From NCBI GenBank assembly GCA_905221195.1, contig CAJNCF010000002.1, positions 1-64,000 on the forward strand: DNA of 64,000 nucleotides. Reading direction: 5' to 3'. Positions 14,625 to 25,805 of this stretch are shown here, piece after piece. The notes beneath the pieces were generated by a model that worked only from the letters and a program-made list of their open reading frames with translations, made no database searches and was not told where the DNA came from. Position numbers and translations under genes: made by a program. Position 1 is the first letter of the stretch. Every line of letters begins with the position of its first letter. The stretch comes from a bacterium (GTDB lineage Bacteria; Bacillota; Bacilli; Lactobacillales; Streptococcaceae).

Positions 14625-14653
14625 ATTATATCAAAAACACCCACCACAAACAA
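14625..14653 (-). promoter_or_regulatory. Promoter of the Fst toxin mRNA
   Basis: Minus strand: TTGTTT (14648-14653), 17 bases, TATAAT (14625-14630) with TGA in front (extended -10). Start near 14618, giving an mRNA of about 180 bases that ends at the shared terminator. Confidence 0.7.
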
Positions 14654-14767
14654 GCTCATATAAGCCCCCCTATATCCGCCTTGTTTCCTACTCTGGCATT
14701 ATTTACCATCTGACTGCTTAAAATCGAAAATAAGGAGGTTCTCGTAGCCCCTCGCATGGTATAAACT

Positions 14768-14795
14768 CAAAATCTTTTCTAATTGCTTGCCTGCT
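14768..14795 (+). repeat. Copy 2 of a 28-base dispersed direct repeat
   Basis: Matches 10951-10978 at 27 of 28 bases. It ends just before the integrase ribosome site, GGAAAAGGAG, so its sequence is in the integrase leader. Confidence 0.8.
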
Positions 14796-14814
14796 GATGG
14801 AAAAGGAGTAAACC

Positions 14815-15978
14815 ATGAATATTACAGAATACAAAAAGAAAAACGGATCTATCGTATACCGAGCAAGCGTGTATCTTGGAGTTGATAAACTTACAGGGAA
14901 AAAAGCTAGAACCACGGTCACGGCCAATACTAAAAAGGGGATTAAAATCAAAGCAAGAGAGGCTGTCAATGCTTTTGCTTCAAACGGCTATACAGTTAAA
15001 GATAAGCCAACAATCACAACATACGAAGAATTGGTAAAAGTTTGGTGGGATAGTTACAAGAATACAGTTAAACCCAATACTCGCCAGTCTATGGATGGAT
15101 TGGTTAGAGTGCATTTATTGCCCGTATTTGGCGATTATAAGCTAGATAAGCTAACCACGCCTATTCTTCAACAGCAAGTAAATAAGTGGGCTGACAAGGC
15201 CAATAAGGGTGAAAAAGGGGCGTTTGCCAACTACTCCTTGCTCCACAACATGAATAAGCGTATTTTGAAGTATGGCGTAGCTATCCAGGTAATACAATAC
15301 AATCCAGCTAACGATGTCATCGTTCCACGCAAACAGCAAAAAGAAAAGTCTACTGTAAAATACTTAGACAACAAAGAATTAAAACAGTTTCTGAATTATT
15401 TAGATACTCTGGATCAATCAAATTATGAAAACCTATTTGATGTTGTCCTGTATAAGACTTTATTGGCCACTGGTTGCCGTATTAGTGAGGCTCTGGCTCT
15501 TGAATGGTCTGATATTGACCTAGAAAACGGTGTTATCAATATCAATAAGACACTAAACCGCTATCAAGAAATTAATTCGCCTAAATCAAACGCTGGTTAT
15601 CGTGATATACCAATAGACAAAGCCACCTTGCTTTTACTTAAACAATACAAGAATCGTCAACAAATTCAGTCTTGGAAATTAGGTCGTACTGAAACGGTCG
15701 TATTCTCTGTATTTACAGAAAAATATGCTTATGCTTGCAACTTACGCAAACGCCTAAATAAGCATTTTGAGAATGCTGGTGTAACAAATGTATCATTCCA
15801 CGGTTTCCGCCATACACATACCACTATGATGTTGTATGCTCAGACTAGCCCTAAAGATGTCCAATACAGATTAGGACACTCTAACTTATTAGTGACTGAA
15901 AATGTTTATTGGCATACAAACCAAGAGAATGCAAAAAAAGCTGTCTCAAATTATGAAACAGCCATCAATAATTTATAA
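14815..15978 (+). CDS. int: Tyrosine site-specific integrase
   Basis: A 387-residue integrase of the phage/ICE tyrosine recombinase family. The N-terminal part (1-65) is an arm-type DNA-binding domain (SIVYRASVYLGVDKLTGKK), the SAM-like core-binding domain runs about 70-160, and the catalytic domain about 180-380 shows Arg222 (TGCRISEAL), His329-x-x-Arg332 (HGFRHTH), His355 (LGH) and nucleophile Tyr365. All five catalytic residues are present, so the enzyme looks active. GGAAAAGGAG precedes ATG. It is the gene nearest eno, on the strand opposite to most of the island, as expected for a satellite integrating there. Confidence 0.95.
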   Translation: MNITEYKKKNGSIVYRASVYLGVDKLTGKKARTTVTANTKKGIKIKAREAVNAFASNGYTVKDKPTITTYEELVKVWWDSYKNTVKPNTRQSMDGLVRVHLLPVFGDYKLDKLTTPILQQQVNKWADKANKGEKGAFANYSLLHNMNKRILKYGVAIQVIQYNPANDVIVPRKQQKEKSTVKYLDNKELKQFLNYLDTLDQSNYENLFDVVLYKTLLATGCRISEALALEWSDIDLENGVININKTLNRYQEINSPKSNAGYRDIPIDKATLLLLKQYKNRQQIQSWKLGRTETVVFSVFTEKYAYACNLRKRLNKHFENAGVTNVSFHGFRHTHTTMMLYAQTSPKDVQYRLGHSNLLVTENVYWHTNQENAKKAVSNYETAINNL

Positions 15979-15979
15979 A

Positions 15980-16003
15980 GGGTGTCACGTTTAGTGACTA
16001 CCC
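15980..16003 (+). terminator. Hairpin after int
   Basis: GGGTGTCAC (15980-15988) pairs with GTGACTACCC (15994-16003), but no T run follows. It could be a weak terminator or an integrase recognition site near the attachment end. Confidence 0.35.
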
Positions 16004-16053
16004 TCTTACTATACCTAAAATCAGTTAAGGGTAACTAAAAGGGTAGTAAAATT

Positions 16054-16089
16054 AGAAAAAGCACTAAGGGAAAGCGCCCCAAAGTGCTT
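16054..16089 (-). terminator. Terminator of eno
   Basis: On the minus strand AAGCACT and AGTGCTT arms (16083-16089 and 16059-16065) enclose a GC-rich loop and are followed by a T run. It closes the eno transcript. Confidence 0.7.
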
Positions 16090-16127
16090 ATTTTAAAGGC
16101 TTTACGCCATTTAATCTAGAAATTAGA

Positions 16128-17435
<1,308 letters not shown>

Positions 17436-17470
17436 TTACTCTCCTTATGAGTTAAATTTTTTACACCTCT

Positions 17471-17499
17471 ATAATACCTTAAAACCCCTCCTTTTTCAA
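17471..17499 (-). promoter_or_regulatory. Promoter of eno
   Basis: Minus strand: TTGAAA (17494-17499), 17 bases, TATTAT (17471-17476), a strong match suited to a highly expressed gene. Confidence 0.8.
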
Positions 17500-17583
17500 G
17501 AAAAAACGTTATCTTTGTGCAAATTTTCCTTAACTTTATAAAGTAATCGCTTTCTTTTGTCTGTTTTATTCTAACTTTTATGA

Positions 17584-17589
17584 TATACT
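17584..17589 (+). promoter_or_regulatory. Extended -10 promoter with the start at the ATG (DUF1694 gene)
   Basis: TGA TATACT (17581-17589) is followed by exactly six bases and then ATG at 17596, so transcription should begin at the A of the start codon. No ribosome-binding site lies between. Confidence 0.6.
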
Positions 17590-17595
17590 GTTTTC

Positions 17596-18042
17596 ATGAC
17601 AGATTTATCAAAACAATTACTTGAAAAAGCTCATGGTGGACCAAAATTAAATCCAGATGAGCAAAGACGCTATCTTGGCACTTTTGAGGAAAGAGTTCTT
17701 GGATATGCAGATATTGACACATCAAATAGCCCTCAGCTAGAAAAAGGCTTTTTATCTATTTTAGAAAACCTTCAAGAAAAGGCTGAGCCTCTATTTGTTA
17801 AGATTTCCCCAACTATCGAATTTGACAAGCAAGTTTTCTACTTGAAGGAAGCAAAAGAAACCAATAGTCAAGCTACCATAGTATCTGAAGAACACACTTC
17901 TTCTCCTTTCGGTTTGGTTATCCATACCAATGCACCAGTTCAAGTAGATGAAAAGGATCTTCGACTTGCTTTTCCAAATCTTTGGGAAGGTAAAAAGGAA
18001 GAACCTGCCAAAACATCCATCTGGAAGAAATGGTTTGGCTAA
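17596..18042 (+). CDS. DUF1694 (YueI-like) protein
   Basis: A 148-residue cytosolic protein of the DUF1694 family, function unknown. Typical segments are [17 protein letters not shown] near the start, [14 protein letters not shown] in the middle and [11 protein letters not shown] in the C-terminal half; the tail SIWKKWFG is basic and aromatic. It is alone on the plus strand, diverging from eno, and its end overlaps the end of the convergent glycerate kinase gene by four bases. No Shine-Dalgarno sequence precedes the ATG: the promoter -10 box is six bases upstream, which predicts a leaderless mRNA. Confidence 0.8.
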   Translation: MTDLSKQLLEKAHGGPKLNPDEQRRYLGTFEERVLGYADIDTSNSPQLEKGFLSILENLQEKAEPLFVKISPTIEFDKQVFYLKEAKETNSQATIVSEEHTSSPFGLVIHTNAPVQVDEKDLRLAFPNLWEGKKEEPAKTSIWKKWFG

Positions 18043-19154
18043 ATCTTAGGCGTATTTAATAAACGCCCAATATTGGCAGCCTTGTGCTCCAGATAGACAC
18101 TGGCATTGTTCAAACTATCTTCTAGTGGTTCACTTTTCTCCAAAATAGAAAAGGCAGCTTGGATATTTTCAAATGGTAGGGAAGGTAAATCTTCAGCGAG
18201 ACTACCACAAATAGCAATAACAGGAACTCCGACAGGGGTTCTTTTTGCTACACCTATAGGCGCTTTCCCTGCTAAACTTTGACAATCTAACCTTCCTTCT
18301 CCAACAATAACCAAATCAGCATCTGAAACTTTCTTATCAAAGTCAATCAAGTCCAGGCATGTGTCAATTCCAGATACGATTCTTGCCTTAGCAAAGGCAC
18401 ACAAACCGCCAGCAATGCCTCCACCAGCTCCTGCTCCTTTAATTTTCAATGTTGCAGGGGAGACTTTTTCATAAAAATCTTGGATTGCCTGATCTACTGC
18501 CTCAAACATAGTAGGATCTAGGCCTTTTTGCTTTCCAAAAGTGTAGGTTGCACCTTGATGTCCACATAAGGGACTCACGACATCTGCTAAAATACGAATG
18601 TGAACATCTTCAGGAATTTTATAGCAATTTTCTGTTAAAACAGAAGCTAAGTTTAGTAAGGATTGACCGCAAGCAGGCAATACATCTCCATCCTTATCAC
18701 AATATTGATAACCCAAACCAGCAGCAATCCCAATTCCTCCGTCATTACTGGCCGTGCCACCAACGCCAATATAGATATCTTTAATCCCTTGAGCAATAAG
18801 GTGGCAAATCAACTCTCCAATTCCACGAGTTTGGATTTGCAGTGGATTTCGTTTCTCCAGCGGAATTTTCCAAAGGCCAACTAAGTCGGCAACTTCAAAG
18901 AGTGCCAGTTGTCCTTTTTGAAAATAGCGCATGGCTGCTTTGGGGCCAAAAGGTCCTGTCACTTGGAGGCATTTTTCCTCAAGTTCAAGAGAATGTCGGA
19001 TAGCATCTACAGTGCCTTCTCCTCCATCACCAACAGGGCAGAGGAGACAGTCTACATCTGCTATTGATTGTTGGAAGCCTCTTTTAATAGCTTCAGCTAC
19101 CTGCTCAGCGGTCAAACTTTCCTTAAACGAATCTGGTGCAATTACAATCTTCAT
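18039..19154 (-). CDS. glxK: Glycerate kinase
   Basis: Phosphorylates glycerate with ATP to feed glycolysis. The 371-residue protein is full length for the GlxK/GarK family: [18 protein letters not shown] at the start, [29 protein letters not shown], a glycine-rich [13 protein letters not shown] and [16 protein letters not shown]. Start at 19154 is chosen because GAGGGAAAAC precedes it; an earlier in-frame ATG four codons upstream overlaps the stop of the upstream phosphatase gene. It forms a two-gene unit with the serB-like gene. Confidence 0.92.
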   Translation of the reverse strand: MKIVIAPDSFKESLTAEQVAEAIKRGFQQSIADVDCLLCPVGDGGEGTVDAIRHSLELEEKCLQVTGPFGPKAAMRYFQKGQLALFEVADLVGLWKIPLEKRNPLQIQTRGIGELICHLIAQGIKDIYIGVGGTASNDGGIGIAAGLGYQYCDKDGDVLPACGQSLLNLASVLTENCYKIPEDVHIRILADVVSPLCGHQGATYTFGKQKGLDPTMFEAVDQAIQDFYEKVSPATLKIKGAGAGGGIAGGLCAFAKARIVSGIDTCLDLIDFDKKVSDADLVIVGEGRLDCQSLAGKAPIGVAKRTPVGVPVIAICGSLAEDLPSLPFENIQAAFSILEKSEPLEDSLNNASVYLEHKAANIGRLLNTPKI

Positions 19155-19162
19155 GTTTTCCC

Positions 19163-19807
19163 TCATTCTAAAAAGTCAATCAAAGGAAGAACTTCTAAAA
19201 AATCCCTCTTGTCAACATGATGTGGTATTTCTTTTTTGAGTACCTCTTTGGCACAAAAAGCAATTCCCAGTCCTGATGACTTCAACATTAATAAGTCATT
19301 AGCCCCATCACCGATTGCAATCGTTCTTTCTTTAGAAAATTTTAGTTCCTTTCTCCATTTTTCCAGAGTCTCTTTTTTGACCTCAGGACTGATAATGTGT
19401 CCAACTAATTTTCCTGTTAGAAGACCATCTTTGACTTCAAGTTGATTAGCAGAGAAATAGGCAATACCAAGAGATTTTGCAAGCCTCTCAACTATTGGAG
19501 TAAATCCACCAGACACCAGACCAACTAAAATGCCTTTCTTTTGGAGAATTGAGATGAATTCTTGGGCATTTGGAGATAGATGAATAGAGTTGAAGACTTT
19601 ATCAAAGACCGAAATAGAAAGGCCTTCCAAGAAGGACACTCTTTTTCTTAAACTGCTTTCAAAGTCTATCTCTCCTCGCATTGCCTGACTTGTAATCTGC
19701 GAAATTTCCTCCTCACAACCTGCCTCTCTACCCAACAAATCAATCACTTCTTCTAGGATTAAGGTTCCATCAACATCCATGACACACAAGCCTTTTACTT
19801 TAGACAT
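19163..19807 (-). CDS. serB: Phosphoserine phosphatase (SerB-like HAD hydrolase)
   Basis: A 214-residue HAD-superfamily phosphatase with the motifs in order: VMDVDGTLI (nucleophile Asp), VSGGFTPIV (motif II), a lysine and [12 protein letters not shown] (motif III/IV). Length and motifs agree with SerB, the last step of serine synthesis; a broader phosphatase role cannot be excluded because the ACT domain of longer SerB proteins is absent. AGAGGAGAAG precedes the ATG. It is translated with glycerate kinase, so the pair could link glycerate and serine metabolism. Confidence 0.85.
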   Translation of the reverse strand: MSKVKGLCVMDVDGTLILEEVIDLLGREAGCEEEISQITSQAMRGEIDFESSLRKRVSFLEGLSISVFDKVFNSIHLSPNAQEFISILQKKGILVGLVSGGFTPIVERLAKSLGIAYFSANQLEVKDGLLTGKLVGHIISPEVKKETLEKWRKELKFSKERTIAIGDGANDLLMLKSSGLGIAFCAKEVLKKEIPHHVDKRDFLEVLPLIDFLE

Positions 19808-19830
19808 ATCTTCTCCTCTCTAAACAGCCC

Positions 19831-19860
19831 AAAAATCGTATGAAGTCATCATACGATTTT
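19831..19860. terminator. Bidirectional terminator between glgA and serB
   Basis: AAATCGTATG and CATACGATTT arms are perfect, with A and T runs on both sides. For the minus strand it would separate the serB-glxK unit upstream of its position from the glycogen operon; read rightward to left it follows glgA's start region, so its main target is uncertain. Confidence 0.5.
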
Positions 19861-19862
19861 AT

Positions 19863-21299
19863 CTAATAGTTAACTAAGCTTTGGTACAAGTCTAGATATG
19901 ACTTGCAGGCTGTATCCCATGAGAAATCACACTCCATAGCTTGTTTTTGTAAGTTTCTCCAAACGTCAGGATGGTTTCTATACAAGTCCAATGCTGTTTG
20001 GAAAGTCCAATTTAACCAATAAGGAGATAGATTGTCAAAGCTAAAGCCAGTACCGCTTCCTTCAATTGGATTAAAGGCTCGAACAGTATCTCGCAAGCCC
20101 CCAACTTCATGGACCAATGGCAAGGTTCCATAACGCATAGCCATCATTTGAGACAAGCCACATGGTTCAAAACGACTTGGCATGAGGAAGAGGTCACAAG
20201 CAGCGTAGATTTCTTGGGCAAGTTTGACATCAAAAGTGATATTGGCTGATAGCTTGTCTGGATAAACTTGAGCAAACCATGAGAAAGCCTCTTCAAAGGT
20301 GGGATCACCAGTTCCTAAAAGAACAATCTGAACATCATTTTGCAAGATATGGTGCAGACTTTCCACCACGACATCAAAACCTTTTTGACGTGTCAAACGA
20401 GAAACAATTCCCACCAGTGGAACGTCAGCTCTAACTGGCAAGCCAACTCGCTCTTGCAATTTTGCCTTATTTCGTGCTTTTCCAGACAAATCTTCCTGAT
20501 TAAAATGGTAATCTAAAAGAGCATCCGTTTGAGGATTATACAGGTCGGCATCAATCCCATTCACGATACCAGATACCTTGCCAGATTCCATTCGAAGAAT
20601 CTGATCTAAGTTACATCCGAACTGACTGGTCATAATTTCATAAGCATAGCTAGGCGAAACTGTTGAAACACGGTCCGCATAAAGAATACCAGCCTTCATC
20701 CAGTTCAGACAGTTGTTCCAGCGAAGGGTACCATCAGCATAACGTTCAAAGCCAACTCCAAACAAATCCCATAACATTCCTTCTGAAAATTGTCCTTGGA
20801 ATTCCAAATTATGAATGGTTAAAACAGTTTTAATTCCTTGATAAGCTTGAATCCAACGGTATTTTTCCTTTAACAAGAATGGTATCATGGCTGTATGGTA
20901 ATCATGAACATGGAGAAGGTCAGGGATAAAGTCAATTCTTTCCATAGCCTCAATGGCAGCCAGTTGGAAAAAGGCAAAGCGTTCTCCGTCGTCAAAATCA
21001 CCGTAAACATGGCCACGGAAGAAATAATATTGGTTGTCAATAAAGTAGAAGGTCACACCATTTAGTACTGTTTTCTTAATTCCACAGTACTGTCTGCGCC
21101 AACCAACATTCACCTCAAAATGAAGAACATCTTCAATCTGATTTCCAAACTTAGCTTCTACCATGTCATAGTAGGGTAAAACAACTGCCACTTCATGTCC
21201 CGCTTTTACTAGTGATTTGGGAAGAGCACCAATGACATCTCCCAAACCACCTGTTTTTGAAAAGGGTGCACCCTCTGCTGCTACAAATAAAATTTTCAT
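19863..21299 (-). CDS. glgA: Glycogen synthase (ADP-glucose type)
   Basis: Adds glucose from ADP-glucose to growing α-1,4-glucan. The 478-residue GT5 enzyme shows the N-terminal [16 protein letters not shown]-glucose binding motif, [17 protein letters not shown], and the C-terminal [20 protein letters not shown]. It is the last gene of glgB-glgC-glgD-glgA; its start overlaps the end of glgD by four bases. The terminator-like hairpin follows its end at about 19831-19860. Confidence 0.97.
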   Translation of the reverse strand: MKILFVAAEGAPFSKTGGLGDVIGALPKSLVKAGHEVAVVLPYYDMVEAKFGNQIEDVLHFEVNVGWRRQYCGIKKTVLNGVTFYFIDNQYYFFRGHVYGDFDDGERFAFFQLAAIEAMERIDFIPDLLHVHDYHTAMIPFLLKEKYRWIQAYQGIKTVLTIHNLEFQGQFSEGMLWDLFGVGFERYADGTLRWNNCLNWMKAGILYADRVSTVSPSYAYEIMTSQFGCNLDQILRMESGKVSGIVNGIDADLYNPQTDALLDYHFNQEDLSGKARNKAKLQERVGLPVRADVPLVGIVSRLTRQKGFDVVVESLHHILQNDVQIVLLGTGDPTFEEAFSWFAQVYPDKLSANITFDVKLAQEIYAACDLFLMPSRFEPCGLSQMMAMRYGTLPLVHEVGGLRDTVRAFNPIEGSGTGFSFDNLSPYWLNWTFQTALDLYRNHPDVWRNLQKQAMECDFSWDTACKSYLDLYQSLVNY

Positions 21300-22435
21300 G
21301 AATGAATATCCTCTGTTACTTTAGCACCTTTCTTAACGACAACTGGATGTTCTGCAGTGCCTCGAATCACAACGCCATCCGCAACTTCAACACCCTTGTC
21401 CAAGATAGCATATTCGACCTGAGCTCCTTCTCCAATAACAACACGAGGGAAAAGTAAGCTGTCTTTAACCAAGCTATCCTTATGTACATGAATATTACGT
21501 GATAGAACGGAATTAGCCACTTGACCTTCAATGATACTACCAGAGGCAAACTGAGAAGTACTTACCTTAGATGTATTAGCATAGTAAGTGGGTTCTTCGT
21601 TCTTAACTTTTGTATAAATCTTTTGGTTTGGTGAGAAGAGAGAATAGAATTTTTGCGATTCAAGCATATCGATATTCGCTTGGTAATAAGACTCTACAGA
21701 GTGAATGTTGGCTAGGTAGCCTGTGTACTCGTAAGCAAAAGCCCCTTCTTTTGCAGCCAAATCACGTAAAACATAACGTAACTTCTCTGGATGTTCTTTT
21801 TTAGATTCCTCTTCTAGACGTTCAATCAACCACGGTGTATCCACTACAAAAATATCTGTAGACATATTGAATATTTCTTCTGTTGATTTTCTATCAAATA
21901 GCTTGTGAGAACGAACATGATCTGTTTCATCTACTTCCAAGATTGCGTTTACTTCTGAAATATCTTTCTTAGCTAGTTTTTTATAAACTACAGTGATAGG
22001 TCCTTTTGTTGTACTATGTAGGTGAAACACTTGGTTCAAATCAATGTTAATCAAAACATCACAGTTGAGTGATACTGTTTGGTTTGACCCAGAGCGTTTT
22101 AAATAAGTGAGCAGCTGTTGGTAATATTCTTTTCCTACTGTACTACTCTCAACGCGTGTATTATAAATCCCTAGATAATAGTGGCTAAGAAGAGTTGACA
22201 ACCCCCACTCACGCCCTGAACGGATATGGTCAAAAACAGAACTAATATTATCCTGCTGAAAAATACCAAAAACACTGCGAACACCAGCATTGGCAAGACT
22301 TGAGAGCGGGAAGTCAATCAAACGATATTTACCGCCAAATGGCAAACTAGCTACTGGACGGTGGTCTGTCAATGTTGACATGTCATGAAAACCAACTGTG
22401 TTTCCTAAAATGGCAGAATATTTATCAATCTTCAT
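21296..22435 (-). CDS. glgD: GlgD, glucose-1-phosphate adenylyltransferase subunit
   Basis: A 379-residue nucleotidyltransferase paralogue that forms a hetero-oligomer with GlgC in Gram-positive bacteria. It starts [15 protein letters not shown], where the GGQGTRL loop of GlgC is degenerate, which fits its regulatory rather than catalytic role. The C-terminal third has left-handed β-helix hexapeptide repeats ([13 protein letters not shown], later [12 protein letters not shown]). It overlaps glgC by eleven bases and glgA by four, so translation is coupled. Confidence 0.94.
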   Translation of the reverse strand: MKIDKYSAILGNTVGFHDMSTLTDHRPVASLPFGGKYRLIDFPLSSLANAGVRSVFGIFQQDNISSVFDHIRSGREWGLSTLLSHYYLGIYNTRVESSTVGKEYYQQLLTYLKRSGSNQTVSLNCDVLINIDLNQVFHLHSTTKGPITVVYKKLAKKDISEVNAILEVDETDHVRSHKLFDRKSTEEIFNMSTDIFVVDTPWLIERLEEESKKEHPEKLRYVLRDLAAKEGAFAYEYTGYLANIHSVESYYQANIDMLESQKFYSLFSPNQKIYTKVKNEEPTYYANTSKVSTSQFASGSIIEGQVANSVLSRNIHVHKDSLVKDSLLFPRVVIGEGAQVEYAILDKGVEVADGVVIRGTAEHPVVVKKGAKVTEDIHS

Positions 22436-23567
22436 CTGTTGCTACCCCCACTACTTCATTATATCCTACAACTTGTACTTCTTCTGTTCCATCAATTTCG
22501 ACACCATCAGAAATAACTGCACCTTCACCAATAATAGCACGCTTGATTTTAGCTCCGTGTCCAATAATGGCTCCACTCATGATAACTGAATCTACTACTT
22601 CTGCACCTTCACGAACTTGCGCCCCTGTTGAAAGGATAGAATGTTTAACAGTTCCATCTACGAAACAGCCATCGACAACCAAAGAATCTTCAACATGTGC
22701 ATTTGCACCAAGGTAGTTTGGTGGTGAAATCAAGTTTCTTGAGTAAATCTTCCATTGACGGTTACGGCTATCCAAGGCATTTTCTGGAGAAATGTACTCC
22801 ATGTTGGCTTCCCAAAGCGACTCAATCGTACCAACATCTTTCCAGTAACCATTAAATTCGTAAGCATAGACACTTTCACCTGACTCAAGGTAATTTGGAA
22901 TGACATTTTTACCGAAGTCTGACATATCAACATTGCTCTTTTCAGCAGCGACTAACATATTGCGTAGACGTTGCCAATCAAAAATATAAATCCCCATAGA
23001 GGCTTTAGTAGATTTAGGTTGGGCTGGTTTCTCTTCAAATTCTACAATACGATTGTTAGCATCTGTATTCATGATACCAAAACGACTAGCTTCTTTCAGA
23101 GGGACATCTAAAACTGCTACTGTCAAACTAGCATTATTATCCTTGTGAGATTGGAGCATAGCATCATAGTCCATTTTGTAGATGTGGTCCCCAGAGAGAA
23201 TCAAGACATACTCAGGATTAACACTGTCGATATAGTCGATATTTTGGTAAATAGCGTGACTAGTTCCTTCAAACCAACGATTTCCTTCACTTGCAGAATA
23301 AGGTTGAAGGATAGAGACACCAGAATTAATCCCATCTAGACCCCAACTTGAACCATTCCCAATATGGTTGTTGAGAGCAAGTGGTTGATACTGGGTGATG
23401 ACTCCAACATTGTTGATGCCTGAGTTGGCACAGTTTGAGAGAGCAAAGTCAATGATACGGTAGCGCCCACCAAATTGCACAGCTGGTTTTGCGATGCTTT
23501 GAGTAAGTTTACCGAGACGAGTTCCTTGCCCACCAGCAAGAATCAAAGCTAACATTTCATTCTTCAT
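22425..23567 (-). CDS. glgC: Glucose-1-phosphate adenylyltransferase, catalytic subunit
   Basis: Makes ADP-glucose from glucose-1-phosphate and ATP, the rate-setting step of glycogen synthesis. The 380-residue protein has the intact nucleotide loop [15 protein letters not shown], the GDHIYKMDY metal region, a FEEKP motif and C-terminal β-helix repeats ([17 protein letters not shown]). It overlaps glgB by eleven bases. Allosteric control by glycolytic intermediates is usual for the family. Confidence 0.96.
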   Translation of the reverse strand: MKNEMLALILAGGQGTRLGKLTQSIAKPAVQFGGRYRIIDFALSNCANSGINNVGVITQYQPLALNNHIGNGSSWGLDGINSGVSILQPYSASEGNRWFEGTSHAIYQNIDYIDSVNPEYVLILSGDHIYKMDYDAMLQSHKDNNASLTVAVLDVPLKEASRFGIMNTDANNRIVEFEEKPAQPKSTKASMGIYIFDWQRLRNMLVAAEKSNVDMSDFGKNVIPNYLESGESVYAYEFNGYWKDVGTIESLWEANMEYISPENALDSRNRQWKIYSRNLISPPNYLGANAHVEDSLVVDGCFVDGTVKHSILSTGAQVREGAEVVDSVIMSGAIIGHGAKIKRAIIGEGAVISDGVEIDGTEEVQVVGYNEVVGVATDED

Positions 23568-25485
23568 TTTCTACTCCTTTTTGGTTTTTACTTGTGACGG
23601 TTTTAGTAGGTTTCAAGCGACGCTTGATTTTCCATACACTTGCTCCCATAGCTGGTAGGGTAAAGGTCAGGGTCTGCTCATAATCTTTCCATAGTCCTTC
23701 TTGCGTTTGAACAGTTTGATTATGTTCTTTCCAGACACCTCCCCACTCTTCTAACTCAGTATTCCAGACTTCTTCGTAAATCCCTGCAACAGGAAGTCCG
23801 ATTGTAAAATCTTTTCGTTCAACAGGTGCCATATTAAAGATACAGACTAACACATCATCCTTCTTACCCTTACGGATGAAGGAAAGAACACTCTGGTCTC
23901 GATTATCCGCATCGATGATTTCAATACCATCATAGCTGGTATCAATTTCCCACAGACAGCGATGGTCTTTGTAAAACTGGTTTAGCTGAGAAGTGAAATA
24001 CTTCATCTTAGCATTCATCGGATCTTCTAAGTTAGACCATTCCAGCTGTTCTTCAGACTTCCACTCCAAGAATTGCCCATATTCACTACCCATGAAAAGC
24101 AATTTCTTACCAGGGTGGCAAATTTGATAGGTGTAAAGATTGCGCAAGCCTGCGAATTGATTGTAACGATCTCCCCACATCTTGTGCATCATACTCTTCT
24201 TGCCATGAACCACTTCATCATGCGAGAATGGTAATAGATAATTCTCCTTGAAGACATACATAAAGCTGAAGGTCACCAAATTAAAGTCATACTTACGGTA
24301 AATAGGGTCTTCTTCGTAGAATCGGAGGATGTCATTCATCCAACCCATATTCCATTTATAGTCAAACCCAAGACCATCTGAATCCTTGGTGTCAGTAATC
24401 TGAGTAGCTGATGAACTTTCCTCAGCTATCATCATCACATCTGGATGAGCTTGTTTAATGACATCATTCAAGCGTTGAAGGAAATAATATCCTTCATAGT
24501 TGAGATTACCGCCATCTTTATTAGGTGTCCATGGGGCATCATCGTAATCTAGATAGAGCATGTTGCTAACCGCATCCACGCGAATACCATCTAGATGGTA
24601 AAAGTCAATCCAAAACTTAATGCTAGAAATCAAGAAGGACTGGACTTCATTCTTTCCAAGGTCAAAATTGAGTGCTCCCCAACCGTAGTTATGAGCCTTA
24701 TTATGGTCTTGGTATTCAAAAGTCGGTGTTCCATCATAATAGGCCAAGGCATCATCATTGATAGTAAAGTGACCAGGTACCCAATCTACAATAACGCCTA
24801 TATTGTTTAGGTGACATTCCTCAACAAAATCTTGAAACTCTTCAGGACGACCATAGGCATGCTCCAGAGCAAAGTAACCCATAAGCTGATAGCCCCAACT
24901 CAAACCGAGAGGGTGGGACATCAAGGGCATAAACTCAATGTGAGTATAGTTCATCTCAACTAGGTAAGGAATGAGTTCATCTTTCAATTGAGCAAAACTA
25001 TAGGGACTACCGTCTGAATTTCTCTTCCAAGAGCCAGCATGAACCTCATAAATATTGACAGGACGCTCTTCAAAGCTCAAGCGTTTTCTACGAGCTAGCC
25101 AGAGACCATCTTTCCATTTCTTTTCTGGAATCTCTGTTAAAATCGCTCCAGTACCAGGGCGAGCCTCATATCGAACGGCCATAGGATCAATCTTCATCAG
25201 CTGATGACCATTTGCACGTGTAATATTGTACTTATAAATTTGGCCTTCATGAGCAAGACTGGTAAAAACTTCCCAAACTCCAAATTCATTCCGTTCCATT
25301 GGAATTTGATTCTCTACCCAATTGGTGAAATCCCCTACCAAGTGAACTGCCTGAGCATTAGGTGCCCACACACGGAAAGTATAGCCAGACTCACCATCTT
25401 TTTCTTCCCTATGCGCTCCCAGATAATGCTGGAGGTGAAAATTCTCACCTGTCATAAAAGTTTCTAAAGCTTTTTTCTTATCCAT
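23557..25485 (-). CDS. glgB: 1,4-α-glucan branching enzyme
   Basis: Introduces α-1,6 branches in glycogen. The 642-residue GH13 enzyme begins with a CBM48-like domain (about 20-120), followed by the catalytic barrel with [19 protein letters not shown] (nucleophile Asp), MMIAEESS (acid/base Glu) and [14 protein letters not shown]. The C-terminus extends about 20 basic residues beyond the usual end. First gene of glgBCDA. Its ATG follows GGAGGGTATATGG, and the promoter upstream has a cre site across the transcription start. Confidence 0.96.
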   Translation of the reverse strand: MDKKKALETFMTGENFHLQHYLGAHREEKDGESGYTFRVWAPNAQAVHLVGDFTNWVENQIPMERNEFGVWEVFTSLAHEGQIYKYNITRANGHQLMKIDPMAVRYEARPGTGAILTEIPEKKWKDGLWLARRKRLSFEERPVNIYEVHAGSWKRNSDGSPYSFAQLKDELIPYLVEMNYTHIEFMPLMSHPLGLSWGYQLMGYFALEHAYGRPEEFQDFVEECHLNNIGVIVDWVPGHFTINDDALAYYDGTPTFEYQDHNKAHNYGWGALNFDLGKNEVQSFLISSIKFWIDFYHLDGIRVDAVSNMLYLDYDDAPWTPNKDGGNLNYEGYYFLQRLNDVIKQAHPDVMMIAEESSSATQITDTKDSDGLGFDYKWNMGWMNDILRFYEEDPIYRKYDFNLVTFSFMYVFKENYLLPFSHDEVVHGKKSMMHKMWGDRYNQFAGLRNLYTYQICHPGKKLLFMGSEYGQFLEWKSEEQLEWSNLEDPMNAKMKYFTSQLNQFYKDHRCLWEIDTSYDGIEIIDADNRDQSVLSFIRKGKKDDVLVCIFNMAPVERKDFTIGLPVAGIYEEVWNTELEEWGGVWKEHNQTVQTQEGLWKDYEQTLTFTLPAMGASVWKIKRRLKPTKTVTSKNQKGVENEE

Positions 25486-25500
25486 ATACCCTCCTATCTT

Positions 25501-25515
25501 TTGTAAGCGTTTTCT
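25501..25515 (-). promoter_or_regulatory. CcpA (cre) site of the glycogen operon
   Basis: The fifteen bases TTGTAAGCGTTTTCT match the cre consensus WTGNAARCGNWWNCW throughout. The site covers the expected start of transcription of glgB, where CcpA binding would repress. Confidence 0.75.
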
Positions 25516-25523
25516 ATAGTTTT

Positions 25524-25552
25524 ATTATACTATCTTTTTAGATAAGATTCAA
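25524..25552 (-). promoter_or_regulatory. Promoter of glgBCDA
   Basis: Minus strand: TTGAAT (25547-25552), 17 bases, TATAAT (25524-25529). The start would fall near 25517, next to the cre site. Confidence 0.8.
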
Positions 25553-25805
25553 GTAAATTACTATATTTGCTAAAAATTCTTTTGAAAGTCTTCAACAAAT
25601 TCACTGATGTGTTCACTTGTAAATCAAAAAATTTTCAGAAACGCTTTGAAAACGAATTGTTTTTTAACAATACTATCATAAAGTTCGTTATTTTACTAAC
25701 AAAAAAATAATTTTAAGTAAAAAAATAAACCAGGAAATGAATTTCCTGATTTTATTGTTTTTAAGAGATAAACTACTGCAAATGAAATTAAATTGCAAAT
25801 TTTTT
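25553..25805. other. A+T-rich gap between glgB and pulA
   Basis: No gene seen. It holds a second cre-like sequence at 25646-25660 (TTGAAAACGAATTGT, one mismatch) upstream of the glgB promoter, and the pulA terminator hairpin at 25731-25748. Confidence 0.5.
25720..25748 (-). terminator. Terminator of pulA
   Basis: CAGGAAAT and ATTTCCTG arms (25731-25738, 25741-25748) followed on the minus strand by a T-rich run. Confidence 0.6.

Larger units (their letters stand above)
4640..16050. mobile_element. Phage-inducible chromosomal island (PICI-like satellite) next to eno
   Basis: The segment has the classic satellite order: plus-strand tyrosine integrase beside the chromosomal eno gene, a plus-strand repressor facing a minus-strand Cro-like gene, then a long minus-strand operon with excisionase-like HTH, a primase-helicase, an origin with iterons, small proteins, a small terminase and an ArpU-type regulator. 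Head, tail, portal, large terminase, holin and lysin genes are all absent. Size (about 11.4 kb) and TerS without TerL fit elements that replicate themselves and are packaged by a helper phage. Between repressor and integrase lie accessory genes: a nucleotidyltransferase-like pair and an Fst toxin-antitoxin. Ends are approximate because attachment repeats were not resolved. Confidence 0.8.

Noticed and set aside
14718..14969. 83-codon minus-strand frame overlapping int
   Set aside because: It lies almost wholly opposite the integrase gene and its C-terminal part is explained by the antisense of the repeat and leader; likely a shadow.
4640..16050. Attachment-site direct repeats for the island
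   Set aside because: I compared the left gap (4150-4672) with the right gap (15979-16127). The longest shared words are nine bases (for example AAGGGTAAC at about 4524 and 16027), too short to call attL/attR.
4640..16050. Remnant prophage
   Set aside because: No broken structural genes are seen, and the gene order with TerS only, plus origin and accessory cargo, fits a satellite better than decay of a full phage.
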